DNA of 64,000 nt from Trichomonas tenax (GCA_023091735.1 JALKBU010000042.1:47828-111827); one strand, 5' to 3'. Shown: positions 43,834 through 54,891, counted from the first letter of the stretch. Notes: a model not told the origin generated them from the sequence alone. Numbers and translations are program-made.

Positions 43834-45172
43834 TCCAGTTTCACAATACTTTTGCCACTCCCCCTGCCTTTTCGGGTATTTACGTGTCATATTGTCAGAT
43901 TGATTTTTTAATGGATGGTTCAACGCTGTTTACCCCAAACTCATATGTAAACTGCTAGCTGAGGCTTTTCCGCATGAATTAACGCATACCATGCAATACA
44001 TGAGTACCAATCAACTTCAAAAAATCAACTCATAAATTACGTAATTTCTTCATATCTCAGAAATTCATACGATGATCATTAATTTTGACTTCAAGTTCGC
44101 CAAATAAATTGTATACACTATCCACTTCTGTAATAAAAATATTATCATACCGTTAACAATTTTAGGTCCAAAATTCTTCAATCACGAAAAACAATAATTT
44201 CTCATATTTGAGTGCAGAATCGCAAAATATAGGCGAATTCTAACACCTCTATACACAGAACATCAATCAAATCCAACAAAACGTTGAAATTTTACTGATG
44301 ATTTTCACAAAATAATGATGATTACGCTTATTCATGTAAATTTAATTCTATCATTGTTATTAGTATCATACAAGGAATCATCTGCTTAATTATAACTACT
44401 AAAGCAACATATAAATAAATTATCATATCAGATCTTATTAAAAACTTTAATGTAATTCATTGAATGTATTTGAAATTAAATATTTTCATAATGTGGAACA
44501 TTTTCACTATGTAATACTCCTTAATCTAACGTTTTTCAAAAGTGAATGAAAAAAATTTAAAATGCCTATTTTAACGATTTGCTCAATCAGAATTCATTAT
44601 GTAATAATTATAAAATCCAAGTTATTATTCAGATTTCATTTTCTACCTCTTAAATGTTTGAAAAAAATGAAGCTTTTGTTTTCATCAGGGAAATTTTTTC
44701 AGCATATTTGAGTCATTCTAACTAATAATATAAATAGTATCCACTAACTATGGAGAAATGATATTCAATTAAAAGCATGATAAATGAACTAATAATAAAT
44801 TTCAATATGTAATTTTCCTGCTGGATAAGCACGATATGGTATTTTTGACATCATTATACCATGTATATCTTATATATAATGCATTTCATGTAATTTAAAA
44901 TTTGTTTTTTGACAAAAAGAAAAAGAAAAAAATATAAAAGCTTTTCAGGAGTCGAGTCAATGGCACATATAACCTTTAGCATTAACTAAACCACTGCACG
45001 ACAATTCAACATTCACTATTTTTATTCAATGGTGACAATAATAATTTTGTTGACAGAAAGGTGACTCAAAAAAGGAAAAAACGCACCAGCGCTGTTTCGA
45101 ACAACCAAACTTTAATCGAAATTCCTGACACCCCCTGCTTTAGACCTGTGGCTAAAGAATTGTGAAACTGGG
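43834..45172. mobile_element. non-autonomous TA-flanked element R2, copy A
   Basis: The ends are inverted repeats: TCCAGTTTCACAATACTTTT on the left, and the complement of AGAATTGTGAAACTGGG on the right. Both are followed inside by CCCCCTGC-type sequence and flanked outside by TA (43832-43833 and 45173-45174). This is the pattern of Tc1/mariner-type insertions. No ORF of note lies inside. A second copy lies inverted at 55848-56874; copy A has about 300 extra bases (about 44716-45012). The element ends just 8 bases before the TTTACATGTCA motif of the inositol phosphatase. Confidence 0.8.
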
Positions 45173-45180
45173 TAAAAAAG

Positions 45181-45191
45181 TTTACATGTCA
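45181..45191 (+). promoter_or_regulatory. TTTACATGTCA motif 14 bases before a start codon
   Basis: An exact copy of the recurrent motif, ending 14 bases before the ATG at 45206, between a transposon end and the gene. This is the closest motif-to-start distance in the window. Confidence 0.5.
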
Positions 45192-45205
45192 GATTTATTA
45201 TTTTT

Positions 45206-47011
45206 ATGCAAGATTTTATTGACAACTGCGGAAAATGGTTTGAAACGAATGTCGTTTTGGTGGACAACAGCAAGCACTACACGCTTGGGTTCTGTCTCGT
45301 GAACGACAGCATTGCTAACGCATATTTATATTTTAAAAGTGAAGAAAACGTTGTCGCCTTTTTCAACATTAATATGTCGATAGTTGCAACATCTCAGCTC
45401 GGAACAATCACGATTTACTTCCAACAATACCAAAATTATTGCATCAAAGTTATAAGTCAAAGTTTGCGCTATTGCGATATCATACAATCACAGATTGCAA
45501 TATGTGGACGCATTTCATCCACGTTTGAAGACGAATTTTACGATGTAAACATGGAATTTCTTAAATCAGTAGGAACCGTTTGCAATCAGATCCCATTTGT
45601 CGAACATTTGGCACCACTGTTCCCTGTAGACTTCGATAAAGCGGGTGACGCGACTTGGAGTCGAAGAACGGAAACCTTAAATCGTCCTTATTTCACAAAA
45701 ACAGAGCAATCGACGATTTCTTTCATCACTTGGAACGTCGCGAGTCAAGTTCCTCCCACTGACGGCGAAGAAACACAGTTTATATTCGAAAATAAAGCTC
45801 CAATAATTTGTATCTCATTGGAAGAAGTTGAAATGACCGTTCAATCAGCACTGATCGGAAATTCAGTCAATTTCGAAGGCTGGCACAACTTTTTCGTTAA
45901 AGGAGGCCTCAAAAATGGCTATTCTTCATTAACTCACACAATGCTTGGAAGTGCGTACTGTGAAGTGTTCGTTTCGCAACCGATAATGCATGATGTTCAA
46001 CTTGTCAATATAGAAACGATCAGATTCGGTGCTGCTGGAACATTAGCGAACAAATCAGCAATTTTCCTTACTTTCAAGCATTTTGAGACCACAATTTCGT
46101 ATTGCGGCTGCCACTTAGTTCCACACCGTGAGAACTTGGAAGTTAGAAATCAACAGCTCGAAACAATCATCGCGAAACTCAATGAAATCGACAGCGATTA
46201 TAAATTCATCAGTGGAGACTTAAACTACAGAGTTGAGCTCACGTACAAAGAATGTGTTGATCTGTGCGCTGCAAACGAATACTCGAAGATATTGGAGCAC
46301 GATGAACTCTTGAAATCAGGCCGAAAAATCATCGAAGGACAAATCGAGTTTTTGCCGACTTACAGATTCGACAAAAAGTCAGCAACATATGACACATCAA
46401 AGAAGATGCGTGTGCCATCATATTGCGACCGCATTCTCGCACTCTATAATGATTTCAAAGTTGAAGTCGGTTCAGACAATTTAGTGTTCGAAACAGATAT
46501 TATAAGAGATACAAAAATCGCTGAATTCGCAGGAGAATCATATTTCGGTGTCAACACAGGTAAACCGAATTACCCTCCATCGCCTGTAGTCAAGTCATAC
46601 ATGTCGTTCAGAGATGTAATGATCAGCGATCACAGACCTGTTAACGCAATATTCGAGATTTCTTTGATCAAAATTATCGATGAGAAGAAGGCGACATTCA
46701 CGAAGTTAAGAAACAAACGCCGTGATGAGCTTTCAATGCTTTCCATTCCAAAGTGCAGTGTCTCAAAGAGGAGCTTCGCTCTCACAACAGAGGAAGAGAT
46801 CCAGTTAACAAACATCTCTTGCGCCACCGCTGAGTGGTATATTGAAACCGAGACAATTGAAGGCGTTGAAGTGAGTCCTGTTAAAGGAACAATTTCTCCT
46901 GGAGAGTCAATGTCGATCAAACTCACGCCTAAGGGACTGAAGGAGTTCGCTTTAGTCACCATTAACATCAACGATGGAAATCCTCTGTTTTTGGAAATTT
47001 TGGAAAAGTAA
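45206..47011 (+). CDS. inositol polyphosphate 5-phosphatase, OCRL-like
   Basis: 601 residues, ATG at 45206. The catalytic domain (about 170-490) shows TWNVASQVPP (175-184), ISLEEVEM (203-210, metal-binding Glu), CGCHLVPHREN (300-310), GDLNYRVEL (337-345), PSYCDRIL (404-411) and SDHRPVNAIFEI (474-485). These are the defining motifs of phosphoinositide 5-phosphatases, which remove the 5-phosphate of PI(4,5)P2 or PI(3,4,5)P3 on membranes. Residues ~520-600 form an ASH-like beta domain (IQLTNISCATAEWYIETE), as found next to the catalytic domain in OCRL/INPP5B. The RhoGAP domain that follows in those proteins is absent. The N-terminal ~140 residues may be a degenerate PH-like domain. A role in endosome or Golgi trafficking is inferred. 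Confidence 0.93.
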   Translation: MQDFIDNCGKWFETNVVLVDNSKHYTLGFCLVNDSIANAYLYFKSEENVVAFFNINMSIVATSQLGTITIYFQQYQNYCIKVISQSLRYCDIIQSQIAICGRISSTFEDEFYDVNMEFLKSVGTVCNQIPFVEHLAPLFPVDFDKAGDATWSRRTETLNRPYFTKTEQSTISFITWNVASQVPPTDGEETQFIFENKAPIICISLEEVEMTVQSALIGNSVNFEGWHNFFVKGGLKNGYSSLTHTMLGSAYCEVFVSQPIMHDVQLVNIETIRFGAAGTLANKSAIFLTFKHFETTISYCGCHLVPHRENLEVRNQQLETIIAKLNEIDSDYKFISGDLNYRVELTYKECVDLCAANEYSKILEHDELLKSGRKIIEGQIEFLPTYRFDKKSATYDTSKKMRVPSYCDRILALYNDFKVEVGSDNLVFETDIIRDTKIAEFAGESYFGVNTGKPNYPPSPVVKSYMSFRDVMISDHRPVNAIFEISLIKIIDEKKATFTKLRNKRRDELSMLSIPKCSVSKRSFALTTEEEIQLTNISCATAEWYIETETIEGVEVSPVKGTISPGESMSIKLTPKGLKEFALVTININDGNPLFLEILEK

Positions 47012-47119
47012 TTTGTTTATCATTTATAACACATTATTTAATGTATTCTTTATGTTACTTTAATTCTATTTTAGATGTTGTAATAATAATTATGGAAGAT
47101 TATTACGACATGGGAAGGA

Positions 47120-47817
47120 AAAAAATGACGTTGAATTTTTTTCCTGTTGACTTTTTTGAGTTTTGCGATTTTTAACGAGTAAACCCCCTATCAAGCCAAA
47201 TTGAGAAGACATTTACGTGCTTTTCAGGGGTGCTGAGTATGTTTATAGCATTTGCTTGTCTATTTAACTTGAGGATCTCAATGCCTCCTTGAGATTTCAT
47301 TGAATTTTGACATGTAAAATAACGAAAGTCACCATTTTTGACAAGTGTTATCTGATATTTGTCATGTAAAGTCGAAAATTTGATATGTAATGTTACCAAT
47401 GAGCAAATTTTGTGTGAACTTGAGGTAGCGTAACTTTATGTATGCTCGATGTATGAGCAAAGGAATGACGTTTGACTCCTGCGCGTAGCGTATTTTTTCT
47501 TTTCTATTTTTTGATTTTTCTAGGGGAACTCGAGCAAAAATATGCGAGCAAACGCTATAATAGTGAGATGTATTTGTTATAATCATCAAAGAGATTCATA
47601 AAAGAAGCCCATTAATGATTTGTAATGGGTTTCTGTTTGTAATCATATCATGATTTAGTAATACCTTGCTAAGATCATGAAACAGATTGCACCACTAGAA
47701 TCAGCACCCACAAAAAGCACGTAAATGTTTCATCAGATTCGTCCAGGAAGGGTTTTCTCGTTAAAAATTGCAAAACTCAAAAAGGTCAACAAGAAAAAAG
47801 TGGAGCTAAAAATGACA
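47120..47817. mobile_element. 700-base element with ~120-base inverted ends
   Basis: The left arm (about 47120-47240) and the right arm (about 47695-47817) are inverted copies. Both contain TTTTTGAGTTTTGC, TTTTTAACGAG and ACATTTACGTGCTTTT in the same order when the right arm is complemented. The interior holds TGACATGTAAA (47308-47318) and a related TTGTCATGTAAA (47359-47370). No ORF with a family signature is present. It looks like a decayed MITE-type element. Confidence 0.65.
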
Positions 47818-48302
47818 AAGAATGAACATTTTTTAGGAAAATAAAAGCAACATTTATTTAGGGGGTATTGCCAATACCATTGATAGGTAGCCAATCAGGA
47901 TGCTAATGGCCATTGATATTATGAAGAAAAAAAATGAAAAGGTTAGAAGATTTTTTGGATGCTAATTGATATTATGAAGAAATAGACCCAATACCATTGA
48001 TTGGTGTTTCAAAATATCAAAAATAGCATTCGATAAATCAGACTTTACATGTCAAAAAGCACTTATAATTTTATAAATCTCTAAAATAGGCTTTAAAACG
48101 CATTTCTAATTAATGAAAACAATAAATTAATATATATAAGTAATGCCTAACGTTATATATAATTCTCAACCTCTAAATATAGAAAATCAAAACCGTGTCA
48201 AAAATTGTTACATCGACCCCAAAAAAAGACAAAAAGTAACCTGACACTTTTTCGCATGATGTAGATTTTAGCAAAATCTTTTGGCACTTTTCTCTCTATA
48301 TA
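47818..48302. other. spacer with short direct repeats and a motif copy
   Basis: Phrases such as CCAATACCATTGAT and GATATTATGAAGAAA occur twice between 47870 and 48010, so a ~100-base direct repeat has decayed here. An exact TTTACATGTCA is at 48044-48054, about 250 bases upstream of the VPS9-like gene. Confidence 0.45.
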
Positions 48303-49553
48303 ATGACGGTGGACTTAAGCGTCCCTCACGCGGAGTTAGTCCACTTCCTGCAGCTCATTCTGCCGATGAACTGCAACGACAGCGAAAAGATGGAAATGAT
48401 TAACGCTCCGATTATCGCATTGCAGACAAAACTTTCGAAGATTGTCTCTGGACCGATTCCGAAGGATCTTTTGTTCATTCCTGAGGATAGGGAATACAAT
48501 AACACCGGAAAAGCTGCAATTTCTTTGTACAAGGCACTCGTAAAAGAATATCGAGAGGTTAGAGCCGAATTTTTAATTGCAAAGAACGAAATTCTACGAA
48601 AATTATCTAATTGGATGCAGAATTGCATGGATTGCAAAATTTATTTCCTTTTCGATGACCATGAATACTTTAATTGCATAAATGATCAGTTTATGACAGA
48701 TCCATTGATAAAAAACAATATAAATAGGATCAAATATATGATTAATCATCTCAAATTTAACAAATACGAAGTAAAACACACTCAAATTCAAGATTGCTTG
48801 ATTGATCTCAAAATAAACGCAAGTACAGCCAACGTTGCTTTAGACCACTCCAATTTCTCATCATTTGATACAACTTTCCTCAATTTTCTTTACGATAATG
48901 ATTTGATCAAAAGATTCGAATCTTTTACAGAACAAACACTTAAAAATGACAATTTCATCATAAAGCCAGACGATTTGCGCCAACTAAACACATCATTTGT
49001 TCTACTCTTACAGCCGCAAAATCACGAAGAACAAGCAACAATTCGATCGACAATTCGCAGAATAAGTTTTGGATCGATTTACATGTCGAGGCCGAATATT
49101 TTAGATGTTAAGGACTCCATTGAGTTGATGAACAACGCCAATAAGTTTTCAGTGATGAATCCTATTGAACTAGGAATCTCAGATTTCGTTCCAGTTTCTT
49201 TTCGAGATATTTCGATTCGAAAGATTGTTGACTCGCAAATAATTTTGAGGAATGCGATACGCGATCTCAATAGTTTGCAGTTTATGTATTCCCCTGCTGA
49301 CATTGCATACCAGATATTCCTTTCTATGTCGAACATTCAAGATTGGGTCGCAAATCAAACAGGAAAATCGAAAAAGATGTCATTCGATGATGTTTTATCG
49401 TTCTTCGCACCAATGCTTGCATACGACATTCCTCCGAATGCACTCGCAATAGCGAATTATTTGGAGAGAGTTCAATTCCCGAATTCTGCAACACTTGACT
49501 TTTCTAGACTTATTTTTATATCAGCTTGTGAAGTTATTCAAAATCATCACTAA
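48303..49553 (+). CDS. VPS9-domain-like protein (putative Rab5-type GEF)
   Basis: 416 residues, ATG at 48303. The C-terminal ~120 residues read like a VPS9 domain: YSPADIAYQIFLSMSNIQDW, then SFDDVLSFFAPMLAYDIPPN, ANYLERVQFP, then DFSRLIFISACEVIQ. This follows the order of the conserved (P.DKL...), (DDFLPVLIYVV...), (NIQYIERF) and (AY.FT..SA) segments of VPS9 domains. VPS9 proteins load GTP onto Rab5-family GTPases at early endosomes. The N-terminal 270 residues are helical with no clear domain. The catalytic Asp and Tyr of VPS9 domains cannot be placed with certainty, so the call is tentative. Confidence 0.6.
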   Translation: MTVDLSVPHAELVHFLQLILPMNCNDSEKMEMINAPIIALQTKLSKIVSGPIPKDLLFIPEDREYNNTGKAAISLYKALVKEYREVRAEFLIAKNEILRKLSNWMQNCMDCKIYFLFDDHEYFNCINDQFMTDPLIKNNINRIKYMINHLKFNKYEVKHTQIQDCLIDLKINASTANVALDHSNFSSFDTTFLNFLYDNDLIKRFESFTEQTLKNDNFIIKPDDLRQLNTSFVLLLQPQNHEEQATIRSTIRRISFGSIYMSRPNILDVKDSIELMNNANKFSVMNPIELGISDFVPVSFRDISIRKIVDSQIILRNAIRDLNSLQFMYSPADIAYQIFLSMSNIQDWVANQTGKSKKMSFDDVLSFFAPMLAYDIPPNALAIANYLERVQFPNSATLDFSRLIFISACEVIQNHH

Positions 49554-49901
49554 AAAATATTTCTGTCTTTCTATCCCATAAAGCATTATATTTGAATAAC
49601 TAATTTTAAAATTTATGCCAAAAGAATTATGAAAAAGCATAAAACATCACTCAATTTACGACTCTAATTTTTGAAAACAAAAATTGCCAAAAAAATTGTA
49701 AACTTAAAAATTTAATTCATTTCATATTTAGGCCATATCTAATCCTGAAACTCCCACTTCTCATTAATGGAACTCTCTTTTCAGATTCTCAAATTGAATA
49801 ATTTGATAATTATTAAAGAATGTTTGTTTGAGTTAATTAATGAAAGTTAAAAAGAATAAACATTTAAAAATAAACATGAATAAATAAACAAAAATATGAA
49901 A
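49554..49901. other. spacer, nothing recognised
   Basis: AT-rich DNA between the convergent VPS9-like gene and the ankyrin relic. No motif, repeat or ORF stands out. Confidence 0.4.
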
Positions 49902-50400
49902 TCAATTATTGGCACCGTTATCTTTGAAGATTTCTCTGTATTTCTTCTTATCCAAGAAACCAATATACTTGGAATCTTTGATGACAGCCATTGGAGTTTT
50001 TCCTTCGTAATTTTTCTCTTCGAGTCTAATATTTTTAAGTTTGGCGAGGTACTGAACTATATCCATTCGCCCAAGGTTGCATGCAGCATGAAAAATCGTA
50101 TCGGCATTGTTTGTCTTCATGTTGATGTCGTATTTAGATAAACCACACAGATACTTAATAATCGTCAATGAGTTATTCATAACTGCCTAAAATCCAGCAG
50201 ACCATTTGTTGTTATTCGTTGCAGTTATGTTACAGCCATTTTCTGCCAATGCACGCATAAGAGGAAGATCGCCTTTGTATGCTGCATTGAGAAACGCACT
50301 GTTTCCGACATCATCTTTGGCCTCTGACAAACCACTCTCTGCAGCAAACTTCAATGCATTGTTGGTTTGAGTTTCTTCAGCTGTTCGATATTTTCTGAAT
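49902..50400 (-). pseudogene. ankyrin-repeat gene remnant
   Basis: About four ankyrin repeats remain: VGNSAFLNAAYKGDLPLMRA and LAENGCNITATNNNKW, then a TAG-type stop at about 50187, then NADTIFHAACNLGRMDIVQY and KNYEGKTPMAVIKDSKYIGF. The 5' part of the gene is missing. Its upstream edge overlaps the 3' end of the coiled-coil gene in another frame, near 50351-50400, so the two coding segments look joined by a breakpoint. Confidence 0.65.
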
Positions 50401-52599
50401 GTTTGACTTCCGCTTGTTGCTGTTGCTCAGCTGGTTGTTGATGTTTTTCTTCTTTTTGTGGTGACGATGGCTTAAGGAAGCTGATATCGTAACGAGGAGT
50501 TCCACTTGCTTTGAGCTGACTTGTGAAACTCTGCTCTTTCTTGGCGTTGAGCTTAGGAAGATTGGAAAGCGGGGGTGGTTTCTCGGCTGTTTGCTTTTGC
50601 ATGCTCAAAGATGATTGTCTTAACTTTGGCAAAGAATTGTTGCTGCTTAATTTCGGTGGTGGAGCATCAAGATTCATTTCATTTGGATTAACGAAGTTCT
50701 TAGGATTCTGCGATTGGACAACTGATGAATTTCCGCTTAAAGTCCATTGAACGGGCTTATAAGAAGCGTGCATCTCTTCAATCTCAAGTTCATCGATAAT
50801 TTTGATAGGATTCGATGGAACTGGAGGAGGGAGAAGAGGTGTGTGGTTCTCTGGGCGCGGTGGAGGGATCATCCATTGATTCTTTGATGGATCTTCCCTT
50901 GGATCGAGATGTTTGTTAATATCGTAGGCTTGTGCTTCATACATACGATGAATGTCGTTCTCTGACTGATCAATCAGTCTTTTATATTCTGGATATTGAA
51001 TATTCGATTGAGGAACTTCAGAAATTTCTGTTTTCTGTGCTTCAGACTTTGTTTCTGAAGGCTTTGATTGTTCTGGTGTTGGTTGTATTGCTGGTTGTTG
51101 AACTTCAGTTTTTGCTAATCCGTAATCATCTGGTATTGGACTGATTTGTGGCTCATTTACTTTTTTTTCGGCTTCTTGTGGATTTGGATTAACAGTTTCT
51201 GGTTGTTTTTGCTGTTTTTCAACATTATCGATTTTTTTTTCTGTTTTTGTAAGATTTTCTTGTGGCTTTTCTATTTTTTGTTCCAGTTGTTTCTCAGGTT
51301 CACTTAGTTTCTCTATTTTTTCTTGTTTTCCTGGAATGTTTTGATTTGAATTTTGCTTTTCATCTATTTGCTTGTTTTCATTGATAACTTCGCCGGCTGG
51401 AGACCCATCCTTTGCAGTCTGTATTACTGCGCTAAAATTTACCTTCTTGGCGGTCTCCTCCTTCTTTTGCTGTGCATTTTCATTTGTATTGGCCGCCGAG
51501 AGAGATGATGTATTATTCTTCGGCGGCACTGATGCTTTTTTTTTTGAGAATTCTTCAAAGGATCGGCATTGTTGTTCTCTTGTTGCGTTCCTAAATCCTC
51601 TTGTTGGCTTTCATCTTTTCGTCTACTTGACAAAACCATTGGTTTTGCATCTGCTTTCGCAGGAGCTTTATTTGGTGTTCTTGTGTTGTCTAGTTTAGGC
51701 ACATAGCTTTCTTGATTGCCCTGCTGTTGAGCATTCTCTTGTTGCTTCTGTTTTGCTGCTGCAAGCTTTGCTTTCTTCGCTTTTAGAGCTGCAGCTTTCT
51801 TCTTCTTTTCATCATCATCTTTCTCGGCCTCTTTTTCTTCATCAGGTAGTTCCTCTTCTACTGGAAGTCCGAGCTTAGTTCTGTATTCGTTTATTTCCTC
51901 TTTCTGCTTCTTAATTGTTGCTTCACGTTTTTCGAGCATATTTTTGAGTGTCGTAATGTTTTTCGTCTTCATTTGAACCTGTGGGAAGAGTTCATCGATC
52001 TTATCACGGAGTTCATCAGTTTCTTTGTCTTTTGCATTTAATTGCGCTTTTAATTGGTTTATTTCTTCATCTTTTTGGCTGACGGTGTTCATAGGACCAG
52101 AATTTTCGCCTTGTTGCTGCATTAGTTCGCTTTTATTTTGAGAAATCGAAGTATGCAAAATCGTTATTTGATTTTTGAGTCTCTGAATTTCTATATCCTT
52201 CGCGTGGTTCACTGAGAGCAGTTCGTGGTATGACTGATAGATTGATTTAAGCATTGGAGATTTTAAAGATTTGAATAGAATTGACAAAAGTTCTGCGACT
52301 TTTGAGAAATCATTACCTGTTACAACCTTAAAGTGCTGTATTATCTTGAAAATTTCGACTGATTTGAATTTTGCTTTGCTATCTGTCAGAAATGCTATCG
52401 CTTGATTGATTTGCAGATCGGTAATATCCAGAATTTTGCAGACATCAGGCAGCGAGAACACCTCTATAAACGTGTGGTTCTGCAGATACACGTTGATGTT
52501 CTCGGCAACCCCTTTATAGTCGACCGATGCCTGCATCTGAGTTTGTAAACCTATCCTTTGCATTTTTTCAGAACAATAGCAATTGTGTTTACATGGCAT
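50351..52599 (-). CDS. coiled-coil protein with low-complexity tail; frameshift in an A10 tract
   Basis: Two frames form one gene. From ATG 52599 (or the in-frame ATG 52563), an N-terminal helical domain (~1-110, VAENINVYLQNHTFIEVFSL, DITDLQINQAIAFL) is followed by a long coiled coil (~125-270, EIQRLKNQITILHTSISQNK) and an acidic/Lys-rich region. At a run of ten T on the plus strand (51536-51545) the sense moves to another frame, which continues as a Gln/Glu/Pro-rich tail to 50351. The tail's own frame has only a GTG as putative start, so it is not a separate gene. Either one base is missing or extra in the homopolymer (error or polymorphism), or the gene is broken. The stop at 50351 lies in ankyrin-derived sequence, so the original C-terminus may be lost. 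Confidence 0.6.
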
Positions 52600-52698
52600 T
52601 ATTACGATTTACATGACAAGATGTACATTCAAATATTATTTACATATCATTTACGTGGCATTTTCCAAGTTATACGACAAGAAATAATTTACATGTCA
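52588..52698. promoter_or_regulatory. five TTTACATGTCA-like copies upstream of the coiled-coil gene
   Basis: TTTACATGGCA 52588-52598, TTTACATGACA 52608-52618, TTTACATATCA 52639-52649, TTTACGTGGCA 52650-52660 and the exact TTTACATGTCA 52688-52698 all lie in the same orientation within 111 bases. The first overlaps the start codon at 52599. Function is inferred from clustering only. Confidence 0.5.
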
Positions 52699-53041
52699 TT
52701 TTTGATATTACACGTCAATTTTTTGTGAAAAAGTAATGTCGAAAATTATTAGCTCAATTTGATCTTGAATGATTTATCGAGAATAAAATTGACTGAAAAT
52801 CGAATGGCCACTATTTGATCATATTTTTGTGTTCAAATAGTTATAAATCAAAAATGATTCATATCTTTATTGATAGATTTTTATTCCAAATGAAACGTAT
52901 TGCATAAAACTTATTATTTCTCATATTTTTTATCCACTGAAGGATAGAAGTGATATAACATCCGAAAATATGCATTTCTAAAAAATAAATTCATCATTGG
53001 GTTCTATATTTATTATATACAAACATATGCATTATAAAATA
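52699..53041. other. spacer downstream of the F-box gene, nothing else recognised
   Basis: AT-rich DNA. AATAAA-like signals are present but too frequent here to be informative. No ORF or repeat is noted. Confidence 0.35.
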
Positions 53042-54451
53042 TTATTGAATAAATAATATTCCCGGGTATGTTTCTTTGGCTTGAGGGTACTTTTCTCTGA
53101 TGCCTTCAAGAACTTCTGGATTGATCATTCCATTCTGCAAGTTCACTCCTGTTTCTTCAAGCTTTAAAACTTTGAGCGTATTAGCAGCCAGAATAAAATT
53201 AACTACACCTGGAACAGTGAGTTTCTGGCATCCAGAGATGCAAAGCATCCTTAGTGTTCTAATTTCTGGAACAATAAGTCTTAATGCAGAAGAATTTCCA
53301 TTCTTCCATCCAAAGAGCGCCAAACTTTCTAAATCGAGTTTCTTCATTGCTTCGATGACCCAATATGTTGAGATCTGTTCGGAATGTGCAAAACTTAAGT
53401 GTTTGAGTCTCGGGCAGCCGCAACAAATCAATCTCATCACTTCATCATGAGGAACAGCGAAAGTATCGAATGGATGGAAAGTCAATGAAGTAAGATGCGG
53501 TCCGCATGTTTGGATTGCACAAATAAGTGAAGAAATTGTAACTCTGCAGCCACTTCCCATATATAGTGTTTCCAATCTCCTGTTGGCGTACAAGAAAGGA
53601 ATCAAAATGGAATCGTGGAGACTTAATGACGCAAGCAAGTGCCTGAGGCTAACGCAGTGCTGAAGCATTGGCTCCAGTGAAACAGGAGTTCCTATAACAG
53701 ATAATTCAACCAATGCTTTGAGAGATTCTGGAGAAACTTGAGAAAATTGATCAGTTTGGAATGATGTGCAATAGTTTGCTCTTAAAGTTTTGAGGCCACT
53801 GCAGTATCTAAATAATGGCTCTATGCAGCGCCCGTTAATTGGAAGTCTTGAAATATCGAGTAATTGAAGTGAAGGACATTGCTGTGCAAGTTTGATCAGT
53901 GTTGAGTCTGATAGCGTAATGCAGCCAGAAAGGTCGATTTCACGCATCATTTGAAGATGTGGCAATACTTGAACGAGATGACTATCATCAATCATAGTTG
54001 AATCCGTAAATCTCAGGGATCTGACTGACTTGGAGTTGGTTAGAAATGAAACTAATTCTGTAATAGGAAAAATATTTGATCCCATTGAAAATTCGGAGGT
54101 TAAATATAAAGATAACGATATAATTGATGGGCACGATATCGATAGTAAGCGTAATGAAGCAGAAGAAATTGATTTTGCTGATAAATTAATCGAAAGATGT
54201 CTAATTTCTGATCCTTTTGCGCATAAAACAGCAATGTTGTATGACGAAAGTACTTTGGAGGAGTCTGTGAGTTTTATATTGCTCCAATTCTGTGGATCAT
54301 GACAAAGTCGATGCATTCTTTTGCTTGTCGTGCTCAGAAGCGCCACAGATGACAGGGGTAGCTTCTCTATTATCGACAAAACGAGATTATCACTCATTTG
54401 ATCGAAATTGATTTTTCGGGGTGGTAAAATCGTTTTAGACTCTTCTTCCAT
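53042..54451 (-). CDS. F-box / leucine-rich repeat protein
   Basis: 469 residues, ATG at 54451. An F-box lies at residues ~16-55 (SDNLVLSIIEKLPLSSVALL, STTSKRMHRLCHDPQNWSNI). About twelve leucine-rich repeats of the cysteine-containing type follow (LREIDLSGCITLSDSTLIKL-type units, LQLLDISRLPINGRCIEPLF, LRMLCISGCQKLTVPGVVNF). FBXL proteins hold substrates for SCF ubiquitin ligases through Skp1. Length and layout match the family. TCATA directly before the ATG on the coding strand fits a trichomonad initiator. TTACATGTCA lies about 62 bases upstream (54513-54522, coding-strand sense). Confidence 0.88.
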   Translation of the reverse strand: MEEESKTILPPRKINFDQMSDNLVLSIIEKLPLSSVALLSTTSKRMHRLCHDPQNWSNIKLTDSSKVLSSYNIAVLCAKGSEIRHLSINLSAKSISSASLRLLSISCPSIISLSLYLTSEFSMGSNIFPITELVSFLTNSKSVRSLRFTDSTMIDDSHLVQVLPHLQMMREIDLSGCITLSDSTLIKLAQQCPSLQLLDISRLPINGRCIEPLFRYCSGLKTLRANYCTSFQTDQFSQVSPESLKALVELSVIGTPVSLEPMLQHCVSLRHLLASLSLHDSILIPFLYANRRLETLYMGSGCRVTISSLICAIQTCGPHLTSLTFHPFDTFAVPHDEVMRLICCGCPRLKHLSFAHSEQISTYWVIEAMKKLDLESLALFGWKNGNSSALRLIVPEIRTLRMLCISGCQKLTVPGVVNFILAANTLKVLKLEETGVNLQNGMINPEVLEGIREKYPQAKETYPGILFIQ

Positions 54452-54891
54452 TTATGAAAGATTTTGACTACCAAATAGCCTGAACTTCTGCAAAAATTGT
54501 GCAACTTAATTTTGACATGTAATTTGTAAAAAACTGCCAAAAAAGGGCAACAAAAACTGAGTGGTCGGATATCTATATTTTGAGTTTTTGGCGTAAAAAT
54601 CGACTCTTTTGAAAATTTTATTTCAGCCAAACGAATTGACTATATCCATAGGTTGCATATTTTTTATTATCTTGCATTTCAAATTTTTTGAATGGTGTGG
54701 CAAAACCGTCACACACAATTCAAAATTTGAGAGAGTCTAAGGTTATGTTGGACACCAAAAAATTGTGACAATAGAAGACACCATTCAAATTTACACATAA
54801 AAGGGAAATTTAAGATGCATCCCCTACCCCCTCCAAGCAATCTTCATGTTAGACAATACGAGTTATCTTTGATTTATAATCACAATCGTTT

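Noticed and set aside
50351..51529. A separate 392-residue gene starting at 51529
   Set aside because: Its first codon is GTG and its sense joins the upstream frame at a ten-base homopolymer, so it is the tail of one gene.
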